A stretch of 32,084 nt of DNA from Clostridia bacterium (GCA_017503285.1 JAFVTH010000008.1:1-32084); one strand, 5' to 3'; shown: positions 17,022 to 25,309, counted from the first letter of the stretch. The notes: a model not told the origin generated them from the sequence alone. Made by a program: numbers and translations.

Positions 17022-17633
17022 TTATGCTTGTGGGTCGGCAGAAAGTGTGCCGTTTGCAATGCCACTAAGAACAGAGTTAATCTTACTATCAATAATACTA
17101 ATCTGCTTAGAAATACTAACAACCAGGTTGTCGTTCATCATCTTATCAAAGTAGAACGGATCATCCGGATAAAGCTGTGCAAGCATAGCGCTATCAAGCA
17201 CGGATGAAATTGCAAGCTCAAGGTCGGAAAGGTCAGGCTGAACAACATAAGCTGCAATAACGGAAACAACGAAGAGAACGATAGCAACGATAGTCAAGAT
17301 AAGAAGCACCTTACTCTTTTTGTTTGTGTTGTTTCTGCCAAGATATGTGTCAGATGAGCCACCGGCAATAGCACCGGAAAGACCCTTTTCGGCTTTATTG
17401 CTTTGTATAATGATAGCAACAATAAGGAATGCTGCAAAAACTAACAAAATAATACCAAAAACAATGAAAAGTGGAGCCATAGAACTAAGCATATTTGACT
17501 TTGTGTTCAAAAGAGCATTGTAGGTATCCTCAGCGTTTTGAAGCGCATTGCCTTCGCTAATAGCCTCGCTCTTAAGACCCTCAAAAGTCTCTTTAAGCTT
17601 ATTAAGTTCTTCAAGAGTTTTTGTAGTGTCCAT
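17022..17633 (-). CDS. secG: Protein translocase subunit SecG with long N- and C-terminal extensions
   Basis: This is a 203-residue protein, whereas typical SecG has about 70-80 residues. The middle part has the SecG pattern: a first membrane helix (about 53-76) ending in IIIQSNKAEKGLSGAIAGGS, the conserved Gly/Ser-rich loop SGAIAGGSSDTYLGR (86-100), and a second helix (about 109-130). SecG assists SecYE and SecA in protein export. Residues 1-52 form a charged, helix-prone extension and residues 131-203 another extension; with standard SecG topology both lie outside the membrane. The start ATG 17633 follows GGAGGT; an earlier ATG (17645) would overlap that site. The neighbour rnr supports the call. 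The extensions match nothing I know. Confidence 0.85.
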   Translation of the reverse strand: MDTTKTLEELNKLKETFEGLKSEAISEGNALQNAEDTYNALLNTKSNMLSSMAPLFIVFGIILLVFAAFLIVAIIIQSNKAEKGLSGAIAGGSSDTYLGRNNTNKKSKVLLILTIVAIVLFVVSVIAAYVVQPDLSDLELAISSVLDSAMLAQLYPDDPFYFDKMMNDNLVVSISKQISIIDSKINSVLSGIANGTLSADPQA

Positions 17634-17674
17634 TTTTACCTCCATTTAGAATTAAAAATATCATAAGCGAAAGA

Positions 17675-17703
17675 ATTATAACACAAACAAAAATAAAAAT
17701 CAA
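17675..17703 (-). promoter_or_regulatory. Promoter of secG
   Basis: On the minus strand: TTGATT (17698-17703), a 17-bp spacer, then a perfect TATAAT (17675-17680) with an extended TGT. It lies about 40 bp upstream of the start. Confidence 0.75.
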
Positions 17704-17791
17704 TAGGAAAATCAAAAAAATTGAAAAAGTTTTATTTTTATTCAAATTCTTTTGCCAAGCTTAGCCAAAACTCCCATAAATTAGGATATTT

Positions 17792-18193
17792 TTACTTTTT
17801 TGTACAGCTTTGACAAAGACCGTAAATAACAGTTCTGCCGGAGCTTATCTGAAAGCCATGCTCACCGAGAATATGAGCCTCCATTTCCTCAAGGAAGTGG
17901 CAATCAAGATGGATAAGCGCGCCACAGCCTGTGCATTTCAGATGAAAATGCTCGTGGCATTTTGCGTTTTCGATGTACTGATAGCAGGCGCTTTTGCCGT
18001 CCCCTGTGGACATTTTTCTGACAATTCCGTCCCTTTCCAGCCTGTCAAGGGTGCGATAAATCGTTGCAACCCCAACGGAAATACCACTGTCCCTAAGGTG
18101 CTTATGTATTTCCGAGGCGGTAGAGTGGGTGGAATTATCACAAAGGAAGGCTAAAATAGCCTCCCTCTGCTTAGTTGAATATTCGCCTCTCAT
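17792..18193 (-). CDS. Fur-family metal-responsive repressor (Zur- or Fur-like)
   Basis: This 133-residue protein has the normal length for the family. The winged-helix domain is seen in STKQREAILAFL and GVATIYRTLDRLERDG (recognition helix about 40-55). The dimerisation/metal domain has the CHEHFHLKC His cluster, CTGCG and the final CQSC, giving two CxxC pairs for a structural zinc site. Family members bind DNA with Fe, Zn or Mn or sense peroxide; the motifs lean towards Zur or Fur but do not decide. Its ATG overlaps the glyA stop by one base (TAATG) and has no clear Shine-Dalgarno site, so it is probably translated by coupling to glyA. No obvious Fur box was identified in the glyA promoter. 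No strong terminator was found after it. Confidence 0.9.
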   Translation of the reverse strand: MRGEYSTKQREAILAFLCDNSTHSTASEIHKHLRDSGISVGVATIYRTLDRLERDGIVRKMSTGDGKSACYQYIENAKCHEHFHLKCTGCGALIHLDCHFLEEMEAHILGEHGFQISSGRTVIYGLCQSCTKK

Positions 18194-19434
18194 TATTTGT
18201 AAATCGGATACTTGTCGCAGATTTTTGTAACCTCGGCTCTTATGTAATCTGCCTTTTCCTCAAATTCGGTTGCGCAAAGCTTGATAAGCTTACCAAGCAC
18301 AACCATATCCTCCTCAACAAGACCGCGGGAGGTAACAGCAGGAGTACCGATTCTTACGCCGCTTGTAACAAATGGCTTTTCCGGGTCGTTAGGGATTGCG
18401 TTTTTGTTAACGGTAATGTAGCACTCGTCAAGTCTCTTTTCAAGCTCCTTGCCGGTAATCTTAAACGGACGAAGGTCAAGAAGCATAAGGTGGTTGTCTG
18501 TGCCACCGGAAACAAGGTCAAAGCCCTCCTCAAGAAGAGTGTCGGCAAGAGCTTTTGCGTTTTTAACGATTTGCGCCTGATATTCCTTAAACTCCGGCTT
18601 AAGTGCCTCACCAAAGCAAACAGCCTTAGATGCAATTGTGTGCATAAGTGGGCCACCCTGTGTGCCCGGGAAGATAGCCTTGTCAATAGCCTTAGCAAGC
18701 TCCTCACGGCAGAGAATAAGACCGCCGCGCGGACCTCTCAGAGTCTTATGTGTTGTGGTTGTAACAACGTCGGCATATGGAACAGGTGATGGATGTAGAC
18801 CGGCAGCAACAAGACCTGCAATGTGAGCCATATCTACCATAAAGTATGCGCCAACAGATTTTGCAATCTTAGAAATTCTTTCAAAATCAATTGTTCTTGG
18901 GTAAGCAGAAGCACCTGCAACAATAAGCTTAGGATTGTTTTCCTTAGCGATTTTTTCAAGCTCGTCATAGTCGATAAAGCCGTTTTCGTTTACGCCGTAG
19001 GGCACAAAGTTAAAGTAGCTACCGGACATATTTACAGGGCTACCGTGTGTAAGGTGTCCGCCGTGTGCAAGGTTCATACCAAGAACTGTGTCGCCGGGCT
19101 TCAAAAGAGCAAAGTAAACTGCTGTGTTTGCCTGCGCACCACTATGTGGCTGTACATTTGCATGCTCAGCACCAAAAAGCTTGCATGCACGCTCAATAGC
19201 AATCTTTTCTACAACGTCAACGCATTCGCATCCGCCGTAGTATCTCTTTTCCGGATAACCCTCAGCATATTTATTTGTTAGTGGTGTACCCATAGCAATC
19301 ATAACTGCCTCGGATACAAGGTTTTCAGAGGCAATAAGCTCAAGACCACGTCTTTGCCTTTTAAGCTCTGCCTCAACGCCATTTGCCACGTCAGCATCAA
19401 ATTCCTTAAGTCTTTCAATAATCTCGTTAACCAT
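18193..19434 (-). CDS. glyA: Serine hydroxymethyltransferase
   Basis: This 413-residue PLP enzyme converts serine and tetrahydrofolate to glycine and 5,10-methylene-tetrahydrofolate, feeding one-carbon metabolism. Seen: the N-terminal LIASENLVS motif, [24 protein letters not shown], the [10 protein letters not shown] block, and the PLP-lysine motif [14 protein letters not shown] (Lys near residue 227). ATG 19434 is chosen because AAGGAG lies 8 bases upstream; a GTG at 19440 would be only 2 bases from that site. It is the first gene of a two-gene unit with the Fur-family regulator. Confidence 0.97.
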   Translation of the reverse strand: MVNEIIERLKEFDADVANGVEAELKRQRRGLELIASENLVSEAVMIAMGTPLTNKYAEGYPEKRYYGGCECVDVVEKIAIERACKLFGAEHANVQPHSGAQANTAVYFALLKPGDTVLGMNLAHGGHLTHGSPVNMSGSYFNFVPYGVNENGFIDYDELEKIAKENNPKLIVAGASAYPRTIDFERISKIAKSVGAYFMVDMAHIAGLVAAGLHPSPVPYADVVTTTTHKTLRGPRGGLILCREELAKAIDKAIFPGTQGGPLMHTIASKAVCFGEALKPEFKEYQAQIVKNAKALADTLLEEGFDLVSGGTDNHLMLLDLRPFKITGKELEKRLDECYITVNKNAIPNDPEKPFVTSGVRIGTPAVTSRGLVEEDMVVLGKLIKLCATEFEEKADYIRAEVTKICDKYPIYK

Positions 19435-19470
19435 TTTCACATCTCCTTAGGTGATTAAATTCATACGATA

Positions 19471-19499
19471 ATTATACATTAAACACCATAAAAAATCAA
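19471..19499 (-). promoter_or_regulatory. Promoter of the glyA-fur unit
   Basis: On the minus strand: TTGATT (19494-19499), a 17-bp spacer, then a perfect TATAAT (19471-19476). It lies about 37 bp upstream of the glyA start. Confidence 0.75.
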
Positions 19500-19625
19500 T
19501 AGAAAATTTTTTGTAGTCAGGTAAAATGAGACGGCAAAGTCGCCAAAAAGCGCCTAAAACAGGGCAAAAAGTCAAAAACAGGCGACGGAGTGTATGATTT
19601 TTTGAAAAAAATAGCAAAAAAATTG

Positions 19626-19654
19626 TTGACAAAAAAATACCATTAGTGTATAAT
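19626..19654 (+). promoter_or_regulatory. Full-consensus sigma-A promoter of the acidic membrane protein gene
   Basis: TTGACA (19626-19631), exactly 17 bp, TATAAT (19649-19654), both hexamers perfect. This is the strongest-looking promoter in the window and predicts high constitutive expression. The transcription start would be about 19661, giving a leader of about 30 nt. Confidence 0.9.
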
Positions 19655-19690
19655 TATAATACAATATTAATATACAATGGAGGAACAAAG

Positions 19691-21934
19691 ATGAATCTGG
19701 TTAACGGTTTATTCTTATTTATCGGCGGCTTTGACATCTTCAATGTGGATGTTGTAGGCTGCGCCATCTTTGCAGGGGTTTGCTTGCTCATTGCAATTCT
19801 CCTCGCTACCGTAAAGTGTAAGGTTACTTACATTGATGATGCGGAAGGCGATGAGTACATTATCGAATGTGAAAAGTACAAGGTTCTTTCTATGGTTAGG
19901 CTAAGACCTGCCGAGAAGGAAGGAAAAGAGTTTTTGGGCTGGAGCCTTGATGCTGAGGGTCAGTACATGGTTACAGAAACTGAATTCTTGCTCACACGTG
20001 GCACAAAGCTTTATGCTATTTGGGCAGAGGAGGCTGTAGTTGCTGACGAGGCTGAGGAAGAGGCAGTTGAGGGCGTATTTATCCAGCTTAACTATATGGA
20101 TGTAAATGGTGAGCTTCTTGATTCCGAGGCTATCAAGATTAACACTCTCCTACCTGAGGAGCAGGATGTTCCTGTAGAGGTTAAGGGCTGGAGCTTTGAG
20201 AAGAATGGCGATGTTGTTATCAGCAAGAATGATGCAACTGCACTCTTTGCTATCAACCTATATCCGCTATTTGATGAAAATGCTGAGCCAAATGATAACG
20301 AGCTTGATACATCTTCTGTTATTGAGCTGCTCTTTGTAGATAGTGAAACAGATAAGTTTATTTATAAGGAAGCTCATTATGTGAAGCTCAATACACCTGC
20401 TGACTATGATTATGATAGCGACTTTATCGGCTGGGGCGTTGAACCGGAGGGTGAGGCTATTATTGAAAAGGCAGAGGTTGATTCTGTATTTACACTTCAG
20501 CTTTATTCTGTTGCTGCTGAGGCAGAGGCAGAGGAGGAGCTCTTTGAGGAAATCGTTGAGGAGCCTATCGTTGAAGAGCCAGTTGAAGAGGCTGTTGACG
20601 AGCCGGCTGCTGAAGAACCGATAGAAGAGCCAATCGAGGAGCCTGTTGAAGAGGCTGTTGAAGAACCGGTTGAAGAGCCTGTATATGAGGTTTACGAGGA
20701 AGCTGCTGAGGAAACAGCTGAGGAAGCAGTAGAAGAGGGTGGCGAGGCTGATAGCGAGGCTGCCGAGGATGAGTCTGATAAGGCTGAGGAAGCAGCAGCC
20801 GAGACAACTACTGAGGATACTGCAGAAACAGACGCAGACACAACTGTATCCGAGGAAGAAGAAACCGTATTTGTTGCACCGGCACCTGTAATTGTTCCTA
20901 CTTACATAGATAACGAGGGTAACACCATCGATATTAAATACAACCGTAGCTTTACTGCTAACCTTATCCAAAGTGATGAGGGCGTTAAGGATTACTACGG
21001 TCAGCTAAAGAACCACATCCTTTCATATAAGGGTGTTAAGTCCAGAATCAGCTGGAAGTTCGATAGCTACAACAGAGGTAGAGATCAGCTCTTTAAGATG
21101 AAGCTCCGTGGTAAGACAGTTCTTATTTACTGTGCAATTGATCCTAACGAGCTTGATAAGTCTAAGTACCACCACGAGGCAAAGGATAATAAGCTCTTTG
21201 CTGACGTTCCAACACTTCTCAAGGTTAAGAGTGGACTTGGTCTTAGAAAGGCTAAGGAAGTTGTTGACATGGTTATGGCCAAGTTCGAGATTGAAAAGGA
21301 CGAAAAGGCTAAGGTTGTTGACTACGTTAAGAAGTATCCATATGAGGAAACAGATGCACTTATTGCACGCAAGCTTGTTAAGGCGCTTGTTCAGGACAGC
21401 AACGTAGTTGTTGTTTCCTCCAAGCCAAAGGAAGAGCCGGTTGAAGAGCCTGTGGTTGAGCCTGTATACGAGGAGCCAATTGTTGAACCGGTAGTAGAAG
21501 AGCCAATCGAGGAACCTGTTGTTGAAGAACCAATCGAGGAGCCTGTTGTTGAAGAACCAATCGAGGAGCCTGTTGTTGAAGAGCCTGTTGTAGCAAGCGT
21601 TGCAGCAGAGGAAGCACACGCGTTGGTTGAGGAAAAGAAGATTGAAGTTGTTGTTGAAGAGGATGTTGACTACATCACAAAGAACGACACAAAGAAGGCT
21701 ATTGTAAACATTGACACACTTGCAAATGCTTTTGAGGCAGGCGCAGTTGTTGATATCGAAGCCCTCAAGGCTAAGAAGCTTGTTGATAAGAAGGCAAAGA
21801 GCATTAAGGTGCTTGCAAGAGGTGTTCTTGATAAGCCACTTACCATCAAGGCAGGAGAATTCTCCGACACCGCACTTGAAATGATTGCATTGACCGGCGG
21901 TAAGGCTGTTCATGTAACCTACAAGGTAAAATAA
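19691..21934 (+). CDS. Membrane-anchored acidic multidomain protein with a ribosomal protein L15-like C-terminus
   Basis: This is a 747-residue protein with ATG 19691 after GGAGG (19679-19683). Visible order: one membrane helix (about 20-40); three tandem beta modules (43-112, 128-195, 207-275), each with a Gly-Trp core as in FLGWSLDAEG and a closing L.LY or LYAIW strand, like InlB-type repeats; an acidic Glu/Pro/Val stretch (276-395); a conserved-looking basic alpha/beta domain (about 404-570) with SRISWKFDSYNRGRDQ and LRGKTVLIYCAIDP; a second VEEP-type stretch (579-635); and a C-terminal domain (about 661-747). That last part (VNIDTLANAFEAG, then KVLARGVLDKPLTIKA, then ALTGGKAVHV) follows the pattern of the C-terminal half of ribosomal protein uL15. 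It cannot replace true L15, having no rRNA-binding N-terminal tail. No export signal beyond the membrane helix is seen. Function is unknown. Confidence 0.9.
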   Translation: MNLVNGLFLFIGGFDIFNVDVVGCAIFAGVCLLIAILLATVKCKVTYIDDAEGDEYIIECEKYKVLSMVRLRPAEKEGKEFLGWSLDAEGQYMVTETEFLLTRGTKLYAIWAEEAVVADEAEEEAVEGVFIQLNYMDVNGELLDSEAIKINTLLPEEQDVPVEVKGWSFEKNGDVVISKNDATALFAINLYPLFDENAEPNDNELDTSSVIELLFVDSETDKFIYKEAHYVKLNTPADYDYDSDFIGWGVEPEGEAIIEKAEVDSVFTLQLYSVAAEAEAEEELFEEIVEEPIVEEPVEEAVDEPAAEEPIEEPIEEPVEEAVEEPVEEPVYEVYEEAAEETAEEAVEEGGEADSEAAEDESDKAEEAAAETTTEDTAETDADTTVSEEEETVFVAPAPVIVPTYIDNEGNTIDIKYNRSFTANLIQSDEGVKDYYGQLKNHILSYKGVKSRISWKFDSYNRGRDQLFKMKLRGKTVLIYCAIDPNELDKSKYHHEAKDNKLFADVPTLLKVKSGLGLRKAKEVVDMVMAKFEIEKDEKAKVVDYVKKYPYEETDALIARKLVKALVQDSNVVVVSSKPKEEPVEEPVVEPVYEEPIVEPVVEEPIEEPVVEEPIEEPVVEEPIEEPVVEEPVVASVAAEEAHALVEEKKIEVVVEEDVDYITKNDTKKAIVNIDTLANAFEAGAVVDIEALKAKKLVDKKAKSIKVLARGVLDKPLTIKAGEFSDTALEMIALTGGKAVHVTYKVK
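21425..21598 (+). repeat. 27-bp minisatellite coding for PVVEEPIEE
   Basis: In-frame tandem units of 27 bp run through this stretch. Two adjacent copies near 21519-21572 are identical at the DNA level, with more degenerate copies before and after. A similar but older-looking VEEP stretch lies at 20516-20700. Identical DNA copies point to recent slippage or recombination, so the length may vary between strains. Confidence 0.75.
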
Positions 21935-21944
21935 TTTAACTAAG

Positions 21945-21976
21945 AAATACCGAGCAAAATTTGCTCGGTATTTTTT
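21945..21976 (+). terminator. Terminator of the acidic membrane protein gene
   Basis: AAATACCGAGCAAA (21945-21958) and TTTGCTCGGTATTT (21960-21973) form a long stem followed by T residues, 10 bp after the stop codon. Confidence 0.9.
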
Positions 21977-21986
21977 TATTTTTTTG

Positions 21987-22015
21987 TTGATTTTGGTGTG
22001 GCTTTGTGCTACTAT
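21987..22015 (+). promoter_or_regulatory. Promoter of the MFS transporter gene
   Basis: TTGATT (21987-21992), a 17-bp spacer, then TACTAT (22010-22015). The predicted start of transcription near 22022 fits translation from 22046 and not from the ATG at 22022. Confidence 0.65.
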
Positions 22016-22045
22016 TAGCATATGTTAAAAAAAGGGGGTGGCAAA

Positions 22046-23281
22046 ATGAAAAAGGTAAAGCATACAAATAGAATGATAGTTTTCCTTTGCGCAGTTGCGT
22101 ATTTTGCAAGCTATTTTTCAAGAAAAACCTTTGCTGCTGTAATGGCAGAAATGCTTGTGGAGAAAATCATTGATAGACCCACAGGTGCATCAATCGGTGT
22201 TGCTCTCTTTATTTTTTATGGCGCAGGACAGTTAATCAGCGGCATTTTGGGAGATAAGATATCGCCTAAATACCTAATGTCAGCAGGTCTTATAGTTTCC
22301 GGTGCTTGTAATTTGCTTTTACCCCTTGTGCCACCGTGGGCAATGATTGCCGTTTGGGCAGTAAACGGCTTTGCACAGGCGCTTTTGTGGCCGCCGATTG
22401 TGCGCATACTTGCCGAAAATCTTTCCCACGAAAAATACGTTACAGCAAATCTTATAGTAACCTGTGGCGCTCATGTTTCTACCATATTATTATATCTATA
22501 CACCCCACTTTGCATAAGATATATGTCCTGGCGCGCAGTTTTCTTTTCCTCAACTGTGTTCTCAATTGTAGTTGGTATTATTTTCCTTGTTGCCATGTCA
22601 ATTGTTTTAGGCAAGGAGGAAAAGGGCACAAGCACAAGCGCCGCAAAAATCACTCCATCTACATCACTTTACAGGGTGTTTTCGGAAAGTGGCATAATAC
22701 CGATTTTTCTTGCAATAGTTGCAATGGGCTTTATGCGTGATGGTATTGAAAGCTGGCTGCCAACCCTTTATACGGAGGCGTTTGGCGTTAGCACAGAGGA
22801 GTCAACGCTTGTGTCCGTTGTTCTTCCTATTTTTGCAATAATAAGCGTATTTTTAGTAAGAGCAATACACAAAAAGCCACTATTTAATAACGAGTCAACA
22901 GGCTCACTTGTGCTTTTTGGTATATCAACGGTTCTTTGCTTGGCGCTTGGCATACTAATTAAAATAGATGAAAAGGCAATAAGGATTGTTTGTCTGCTTT
23001 TGGCAGCCATAACAAGCGCCCTTATGCACTCCTGCAACTTCCTTCTGATATCCTGCTTGCCCGGCAGATTTGCAGGCACAGGCAGAAGCGCAACCGTCGG
23101 CGGATTTTGTAACGCCTGTACGTATGTGGGCTCTGCTATATCAATGTACGGCATTGCCTTTATTTCCGAAAGGAGCTGGAGCGCAACTGCAATTTTATGG
23201 TCGGCAATCTGCCTTATGGGCATGGGCTTTGCCTGCCTTGCTTACGGTAGATACACAAAATTTGTAAAAAGCAACGTATAA
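22046..23281 (+). CDS. MFS transporter, organophosphate:phosphate antiporter (GlpT/UhpT-like) family
   Basis: This is a 411-residue protein with about twelve hydrophobic helices. The first helix block AYFASYFSRKTFAAVMAEM matches the OPA-family N-terminus, and GAGQLISGILGDKISPKYL is the conserved MFS loop 2-3 motif. The family exchanges sugar phosphates or glycerol 3-phosphate for phosphate. The substrate here is not readable, and members with other cargo are known. I chose ATG 22046 because AGGGGGTG lies just upstream; an ATG 24 bases earlier lies at the predicted transcription start. It is a single-gene unit with its own promoter and terminator. Confidence 0.88.
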   Translation: MKKVKHTNRMIVFLCAVAYFASYFSRKTFAAVMAEMLVEKIIDRPTGASIGVALFIFYGAGQLISGILGDKISPKYLMSAGLIVSGACNLLLPLVPPWAMIAVWAVNGFAQALLWPPIVRILAENLSHEKYVTANLIVTCGAHVSTILLYLYTPLCIRYMSWRAVFFSSTVFSIVVGIIFLVAMSIVLGKEEKGTSTSAAKITPSTSLYRVFSESGIIPIFLAIVAMGFMRDGIESWLPTLYTEAFGVSTEESTLVSVVLPIFAIISVFLVRAIHKKPLFNNESTGSLVLFGISTVLCLALGILIKIDEKAIRIVCLLLAAITSALMHSCNFLLISCLPGRFAGTGRSATVGGFCNACTYVGSAISMYGIAFISERSWSATAILWSAICLMGMGFACLAYGRYTKFVKSNV

Positions 23282-23283
23282 AA

Positions 23284-23314
23284 AAACAGGAATCCGTGTG
23301 ATTCCTGTTTTTGT
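23284..23314. terminator. Bidirectional terminator between the MFS and SGNH hydrolase genes
   Basis: AAACAGGAATC (23284-23294), loop CGTGT, GATTCCTGTTT (23300-23310), followed by T residues and preceded by A residues. It serves both converging genes. Confidence 0.85.
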
Positions 23315-23317
23315 TTA

Positions 23318-23971
23318 TTAGTAAAGTGGGTCTGCGCCAATAGCCTTAAGAATATTTCTTGCAATAAGCATACCGCCAACCCAGTTTGGATGAACTCTGT
23401 CCCAAGAAATATAAGCAGGGTAGCGATATTTTAGATGCTCGTCAAAGTCCTTTTGCACATCAATGTAGGTTGCGCCGTATTTTTCTGCAACCTCCTTGCA
23501 AATCTGTGCATACTCAACGATTCTTTTCTTCATAGCGTCGTTGTCGTTTGCTTCCATATAGAATGGGCTTATAATAAACATGCCCTTAACCTTAGGCATT
23601 GTTCTTTCGCAAACTGCCTCAATGTTGGCTCTGTACGCCTCAGGGCTTCTTTCTGTGTGGTCAAAGGCAGGCTCATCAAACTGTCTCCAAACATCGTTTG
23701 CACCAATCATAAAGAAAACATAGTCGGGGTTTAATTTTTCAACATTCTCGCCCCAGTCACGAAGCATGTCTGCGCTTGTTGCGCCACTACAGCCTACGTT
23801 AGTAATATGTATAAGCTTTTCCGGATATAGACAGGAGAGTATAGAGTCAACCTGTCTTACGTAGCCGCTTCCAAGACCCTCCCAAAGGCCCTCTCCATAA
23901 GGGCGCTTTCTGCCACAGTCGGTAACAGAGTCTCCGGCAAAAACAATTCTTTCACCATTTTCAAAAATCAT
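23318..23971 (-). CDS. SGNH/GDSL-family hydrolase
   Basis: This 217-residue protein has all four SGNH blocks: FAGDSVTD (nucleophilic Ser15), NVGCSGATS, MIGANDVW and DRVHPN (catalytic Asp and His). There is no signal peptide, so it is likely cytoplasmic. The family removes acyl or acetyl groups from lipids, sugars or other esters; the substrate here is unknown. ATG 23971 follows AAGGAGA. The flavin-reductase-like gene ends 32 bp upstream on the same strand, so they may share a transcript, though they do not suggest a common pathway. Confidence 0.9.
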   Translation of the reverse strand: MIFENGERIVFAGDSVTDCGRKRPYGEGLWEGLGSGYVRQVDSILSCLYPEKLIHITNVGCSGATSADMLRDWGENVEKLNPDYVFFMIGANDVWRQFDEPAFDHTERSPEAYRANIEAVCERTMPKVKGMFIISPFYMEANDNDAMKKRIVEYAQICKEVAEKYGATYIDVQKDFDEHLKYRYPAYISWDRVHPNWVGGMLIARNILKAIGADPLY

Positions 23972-24003
23972 AACATTTCTCCTTTATTATAAAGCAAGTA
24001 ATT

Positions 24004-24579
24004 TCAATGTGCTTGCCTTTTATTTTTCTTTTTAACAGAGAAGCCAAATTTACCAATGCGCTCCCCCAGCTTATAATATTCCCCGTGGGCAAAGGCGCAA
24101 AGGTGGGCACGGTTTATACAAAGCTTGTCCCCCATAAGCAGGCTTTTTTCCACATTGACAGCCACAATGTCAGCAAGAAACATATGATGGGAGCCAAGAG
24201 GGATAATATCAGTAACCTTACATTCAATGGAAATAGGGCACTCGCTAATCATAGGCGCGTCTATCTTGGTTGATTTTTCCTTGGTAAAGCCACATTCCTT
24301 AAACTTGTCAACCTTGCGCCCTGTGTAAACACCACACCAGTCAGCCTTTTTGGCAAGAGTGGCGGGAGTAAGGTTTATAACAAACTCACGCTTAGCCATA
24401 AGAATATCAAAGGAATAGCGAGAGGGTCTTACTGAAATATACGTCTTAGGTGGAATAGTATTTGTAATGCCACACCAAGCCACAGTAATAATATTTGAAT
24501 TTTCCATATCCCCAAGGGATACCATAACCGCAGGCACAGGCGCAACAAGAGCACCACCCTGCCAAGAAACCTTTTCCAT
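24004..24579 (-). CDS. Flavin reductase-like (flavoredoxin-type) FMN-binding protein
   Basis: This 191-residue protein has the split-barrel flavin-binding pattern: N-terminal PVPAVMVSLGD, then NIITVAWCGITNTIPP, then YISVRPSRYSFDILMAKREFVINL, and later SHHMFLADIVAV. Members bind FMN and reduce flavins or act as small electron carriers in anaerobes; the partner is not evident. ATG 24579 follows AAGGT at short spacing. The gap of 93 bp to the SLOG gene upstream holds no convincing promoter or terminator. Confidence 0.85.
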   Translation of the reverse strand: MEKVSWQGGALVAPVPAVMVSLGDMENSNIITVAWCGITNTIPPKTYISVRPSRYSFDILMAKREFVINLTPATLAKKADWCGVYTGRKVDKFKECGFTKEKSTKIDAPMISECPISIECKVTDIIPLGSHHMFLADIVAVNVEKSLLMGDKLCINRAHLCAFAHGEYYKLGERIGKFGFSVKKKNKRQAH

Positions 24580-24672
24580 AATTACCTTATAGCAGGTAGA
24601 GACTTAGCCACACTTGATTTGGTGCAAGCCAAGCGCCCTACATTCTGCGTTAAAAAATCTTGTAAATTTTCT

Positions 24673-25143
24673 TTACCTATTATATAAATTATAAATTGTT
24701 AAGCCGCTTTTTTTAGCATAGCGATAGGTTTGCCCTGTACCGCTTGCAAAGCCACCGTCAAAGTAGCAAATGCAATAGGCAGAGGCGTCTACCATCTTAT
24801 AGTTTCGTTCCTTCATACAGCCGTCGTAATATGTGCGCTCCGGCATAGACACATAGTCGGCGCTTTTTAGTATTTCCTTGTAGGTCTGCTTATCCTCAAA
24901 GCGCCACTTGGCATCCTGACCCATACAGGGGGCAAAAACCCAAAGCTTAACCTGTGGGTTTTTCTTCCTTGCTGCAATAACTGCCTTGGCACAAAGGGTG
25001 TCAAAGCCAACAGCCCCACCCACAATAAAGGTGTCAACCCCGCGGGAAATAAGATAATCAATGCCCCTTGAAATAAGAGAGCTATCAAAGTATGTGGGAA
25101 CAAACCTGTGACCGGTAAAGCAGCAGGCTTTATTTCTGTCCAT
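24673..25143 (-). CDS. SLOG-fold (YpsA/DUF1273-like) protein
   Basis: This is a 156-residue protein. CCFTGHRF at the N-terminus, IVGGAVGFDTLCA (about 40-52) and the C-terminal YFDGGFASGTGQTYRYAKKSG are the Rossmann-type nucleotide or ligand-binding loops of the SLOG superfamily. YpsA-type members are linked to cell division and stress in Firmicutes, and other SLOG proteins sense nucleotide ligands; no function can be fixed here. ATG 25143 follows AGGAGA by 7 bases. Confidence 0.85.
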   Translation of the reverse strand: MDRNKACCFTGHRFVPTYFDSSLISRGIDYLISRGVDTFIVGGAVGFDTLCAKAVIAARKKNPQVKLWVFAPCMGQDAKWRFEDKQTYKEILKSADYVSMPERTYYDGCMKERNYKMVDASAYCICYFDGGFASGTGQTYRYAKKSGLTIYNLYNR

Positions 25144-25170
25144 AATTTTCTCCTAAATTGAGCTATTTCA

Positions 25171-25199
25171 AGTATATCATTTTTAGAACTAAAATACAA
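25171..25199 (-). promoter_or_regulatory. Promoter of the SLOG gene
   Basis: On the minus strand: TTGTAT (25194-25199), a 17-bp spacer, then TATACT (25171-25176) with an extended TGA. It is divergent from spoIIE. Confidence 0.65.
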
Positions 25200-25309
25200 T
25201 AAAAAAAGAAAAATTTGTTGACACATATTTACAAAAGAGCCTACATAATATTAAGGAAACAAATTTCCCATCATTTCCTATTAAAATGAGAGAAAATATA
25301 ACCCCACCC

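Noticed and set aside
17710..17791. TTTTG...CAAAA pairing after the Fur-family gene as a terminator
   Set aside because: Only five outer pairs form before a mismatch, and no T-run follows the weak stem.
21425..21598. Tandem repeats considered as a CRISPR array
   Set aside because: Units are contiguous, in frame and without spacers; they code for a Pro/Glu linker.
20267..22021. Two long minus-strand frames (20267-20971 and 21023-22021)
   Set aside because: They are antisense to the Glu/Val/Lys-rich acidic protein, and their Leu/Phe/Asn-rich products come from the codon bias of that gene.
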